Positions 32,699 to 33,653 of a DNA stretch of 33,653 nt are shown here, piece after piece; position 1 is the first letter of the stretch, and each line of letters opens with the position of its first letter. Source of the stretch: a virus; IMG/VR virus record IMGVR_UViG_3300025286_000070, positions 1-33,653 of that record, one strand, 5' to 3'. The notes beneath the pieces are model-generated. The model saw only the letters and a list, made by a program, of their open reading frames with translations. It had not been told where the DNA came from and did not search any database. Made by a program: the position numbers and the translations under genes.

Positions 32699-33515
32699 TC
32701 TCAAACTCCATGATGCAACGGCCCAGGAATTCGACGACCTGGGGGACTACTGCGTTTCCGAGTGATCTAAGTCTGTCCACCCGCTTGGGAATCCCATGAG
32801 CCACTCGACGAATTCCGGTGTCAGACTCCCAGACTCCCTGCTCGGCTTCACGACGCGACCGAGCAAGCAATTCTCGGGCACGTTCTCCACCGAGCATCCA
32901 TCCTTGTGATCCCTGCTCGTCGGTGTCGGCCACATCCGCACCATATTTCGAAGATCGCTCCGGCGATTTTTCCCACCTGTTGACCCCACGGCGTTCGCTG
33001 CCCTCGGAGTGGGCCACGATCCAAACCCTATCTCGTCTGTGGCGTGCGCCAACACTGGCAGCCGGTACGCAGTGGTACTCGACACGATAGCCGAGCGAGG
33101 CCAGGTCTCGGAGAACACCTCCGAAGAGTCCCCCTCGTCGTCCCATTGCATCAGTTGCTGAGAGTAACCCCGTGACGTTTTCACCCAGTACCCAACGAGG
33201 TCGGAGTACCTCGCAAATTCTGCGAAACTCGGGCCATAGCCATCGTTCATCGTCTTCACCTTCCTGGCGTCCAGCGTTACTGACCGGCTGGCAAGGCCAA
33301 CCGCCGCAGATCAAGTCTACCGCCCAGTCCTCGACCGGGTCAGGTGGAAATGTTTTCACGTCATCCCATCGCCGGGCATCCGGCCAATGTTTTGCCAGTA
33401 CCTTCTGGCAGAACTCGTCCTGCTCCACCTGCCAGGCGATCTCGAAGTCGGGCGATGCCATTTGCAAACCCAACTCGAATCCTCCAATTCCTGAGAAGAC
33501 GCTGCCCACTTTCAC
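32688..33515 (-). CDS. dcm: DNA (cytosine-5) methyltransferase, Dcm-like
   Basis: This protein of 275 residues starts at GTG 33515, which overlaps the upstream gene's TGA as GTGA; longer in-frame extension lacks support. Conserved C5-methyltransferase motifs are in order: FSGIGGFELGL (motif I, S-adenosylmethionine binding), LICGGWPCQPVSNAG (motif IV, catalytic Cys75), GENVTGL (motif VI), VGARHRRDRVWIVA (motif VIII) and RLRSLGNAVVPQ (motif X). The target-recognition region between VIII and X is short, giving a small enzyme. It would methylate cytosine in phage DNA to evade host restriction; no partner restriction enzyme is seen. From residue about 89 to 256 the same DNA carries a second protein-like frame. 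Confidence 0.88.
   Translation of the reverse strand: MKVGSVFSGIGGFELGLQMASPDFEIAWQVEQDEFCQKVLAKHWPDARRWDDVKTFPPDPVEDWAVDLICGGWPCQPVSNAGRQEGEDDERWLWPEFRRICEVLRPRWVLGENVTGLLSATDAMGRRGGLFGGVLRDLASLGYRVEYHCVPAASVGARHRRDRVWIVAHSEGSERRGVNRWEKSPERSSKYGADVADTDEQGSQGWMLGGERARELLARSRREAEQGVWESDTGIRRVAHGIPKRVDRLRSLGNAVVPQVVEFLGRCIMEFENDQ
32747..33250 (-). CDS. Overprinted second frame inside the methyltransferase gene (WPTP-type protein)
   Basis: This 167-residue reading frame is in +1 relative to the methyltransferase. A purine-rich AGGAAGGTG (33257-33265) lies six bases before its ATG; a GTG at 33259 is an alternative. The protein reads as an ordered sequence, not as a shadow: SFAEFARYSDLVGYW, SEVFSETWPRSAIVSSTTAY, RLPVLAHATDEIGFGSWPTP, MWPTPTSRDHKDG, then GSLTPEFVEWLMGFPSGWTD. 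I recognise the 'TW.RSG...RLP', 'WPTPTxRD' and 'WVEWLMGFPxGWTDL' elements from proteins found near phage C5-methyltransferases. The function is unknown. Alternative: the frame is preserved only because motif X and its surroundings are conserved. Confidence 0.55.
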   Translation of the reverse strand: MNDGYGPSFAEFARYSDLVGYWVKTSRGYSQQLMQWDDEGDSSEVFSETWPRSAIVSSTTAYRLPVLAHATDEIGFGSWPTPRAANAVGSTGGKNRRSDLRNMVRMWPTPTSRDHKDGCSVENVPENCLLGRVVKPSRESGSLTPEFVEWLMGFPSGWTDLDHSETQ

Positions 33516-33646
33516 GCCTCGCCCCCCGCGATCGCCTTGTACGCCGCGGCGAACTGTTTGAACAATTGCTCGCGGTTGAATTCGTTCATTTCGCACAGTT
33601 TCTGCCAGCCGACACGTTTGGTCGCGGCCATGATCTGTTCGTCCAT
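33512..33646 (-). CDS. Small helical protein upstream of the methyltransferase (possibly 5'-incomplete)
   Basis: This 44-residue frame runs from ATG 33646, just after AGGACA at the window edge, to a TGA overlapping the methyltransferase GTG. The sequence is helical (MDEQIMAATKRVGWQKLCEM, NEFNREQLFKQFAAAYKAIA). The frame is still open at the window end, so the true start may be further upstream. No family is recognised; the GTGA overlap argues for coupled translation with the methyltransferase. Confidence 0.55.
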   Translation of the reverse strand: MDEQIMAATKRVGWQKLCEMNEFNREQLFKQFAAAYKAIAGGEA

Positions 33647-33653
33647 TGTCCTG

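Overview
The window is a contiguous part of a GC-rich tailed bacteriophage genome (Caudoviricetes). The morphology is most likely short-tailed (podovirus-like). It carries a portal, a scaffold, a HK97-type capsid protein, a T7-like tail adaptor and nozzle, a long fibre and three successive internal-virion/ejection-type proteins. No tape measure, sheath, tail tube or baseplate genes are seen. I see no integrase, tRNA, CRISPR array, insertion sequence or RNA polymerase. The host is not shown by the sequence. The style of several small proteins reminds me of phages and genomes of Planctomycetes, but that is a weak inference.

Plus strand, 1-29430, is the virion structure module. It opens inside the large terminase (nuclease domain only). 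Next come the portal, two Pro/Gly-rich proteins, a small conserved-looking protein and a 35-residue hyperbasic peptide. A structured intergenic region with a textbook intrinsic terminator (4984-5021) follows. Then come scaffold, major capsid and a probable decoration protein, closed by a second intrinsic terminator (8066-8108). The tail part holds an adaptor, two small beta-rich proteins, a 1032-residue nozzle-like protein, a small protein, an 1869-residue repeat-built tail fibre and a small acidic protein. Three large ejection-type proteins of 509, 687 and 2097 residues end the strand. The last carries a HEIGH zinc-protease motif.

Minus strand, 33653-29431, is a tightly overlapping operon read toward the structural genes. 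In its own direction it encodes a 44-residue protein, a C5-cytosine methyltransferase, a PD-(D/E)XK nuclease, an XhlA/holin-like coiled-coil plus membrane protein, and a secreted trypsin-like protease with coiled-coil and collagen-like tail. Two small proteins, a single-pass membrane protein, a YiiX-type permuted papain-fold enzyme, a staphylococcal-nuclease-like protein and a small protein follow. It looks like a combined lysis, DNA-modification and nuclease cassette. The two transcription units meet with directly abutting stop codons at 29430/29431.

The most notable observation is a second protein-like reading frame (32747-33250, minus) lying wholly inside the methyltransferase gene in another frame. 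It has its own Shine-Dalgarno-like sequence and matches a phage protein pattern I recognise (WPTPTSRD, VEWLMGFPSGWTDL). The 12-kDa-scale modules repeated in the fibre, the giant protease-bearing ejection protein and the capsid cassette bracketed by terminators are the other main points of interest. No stretch over 300 bases lacks a gene; the longest gap is 4894-5059.
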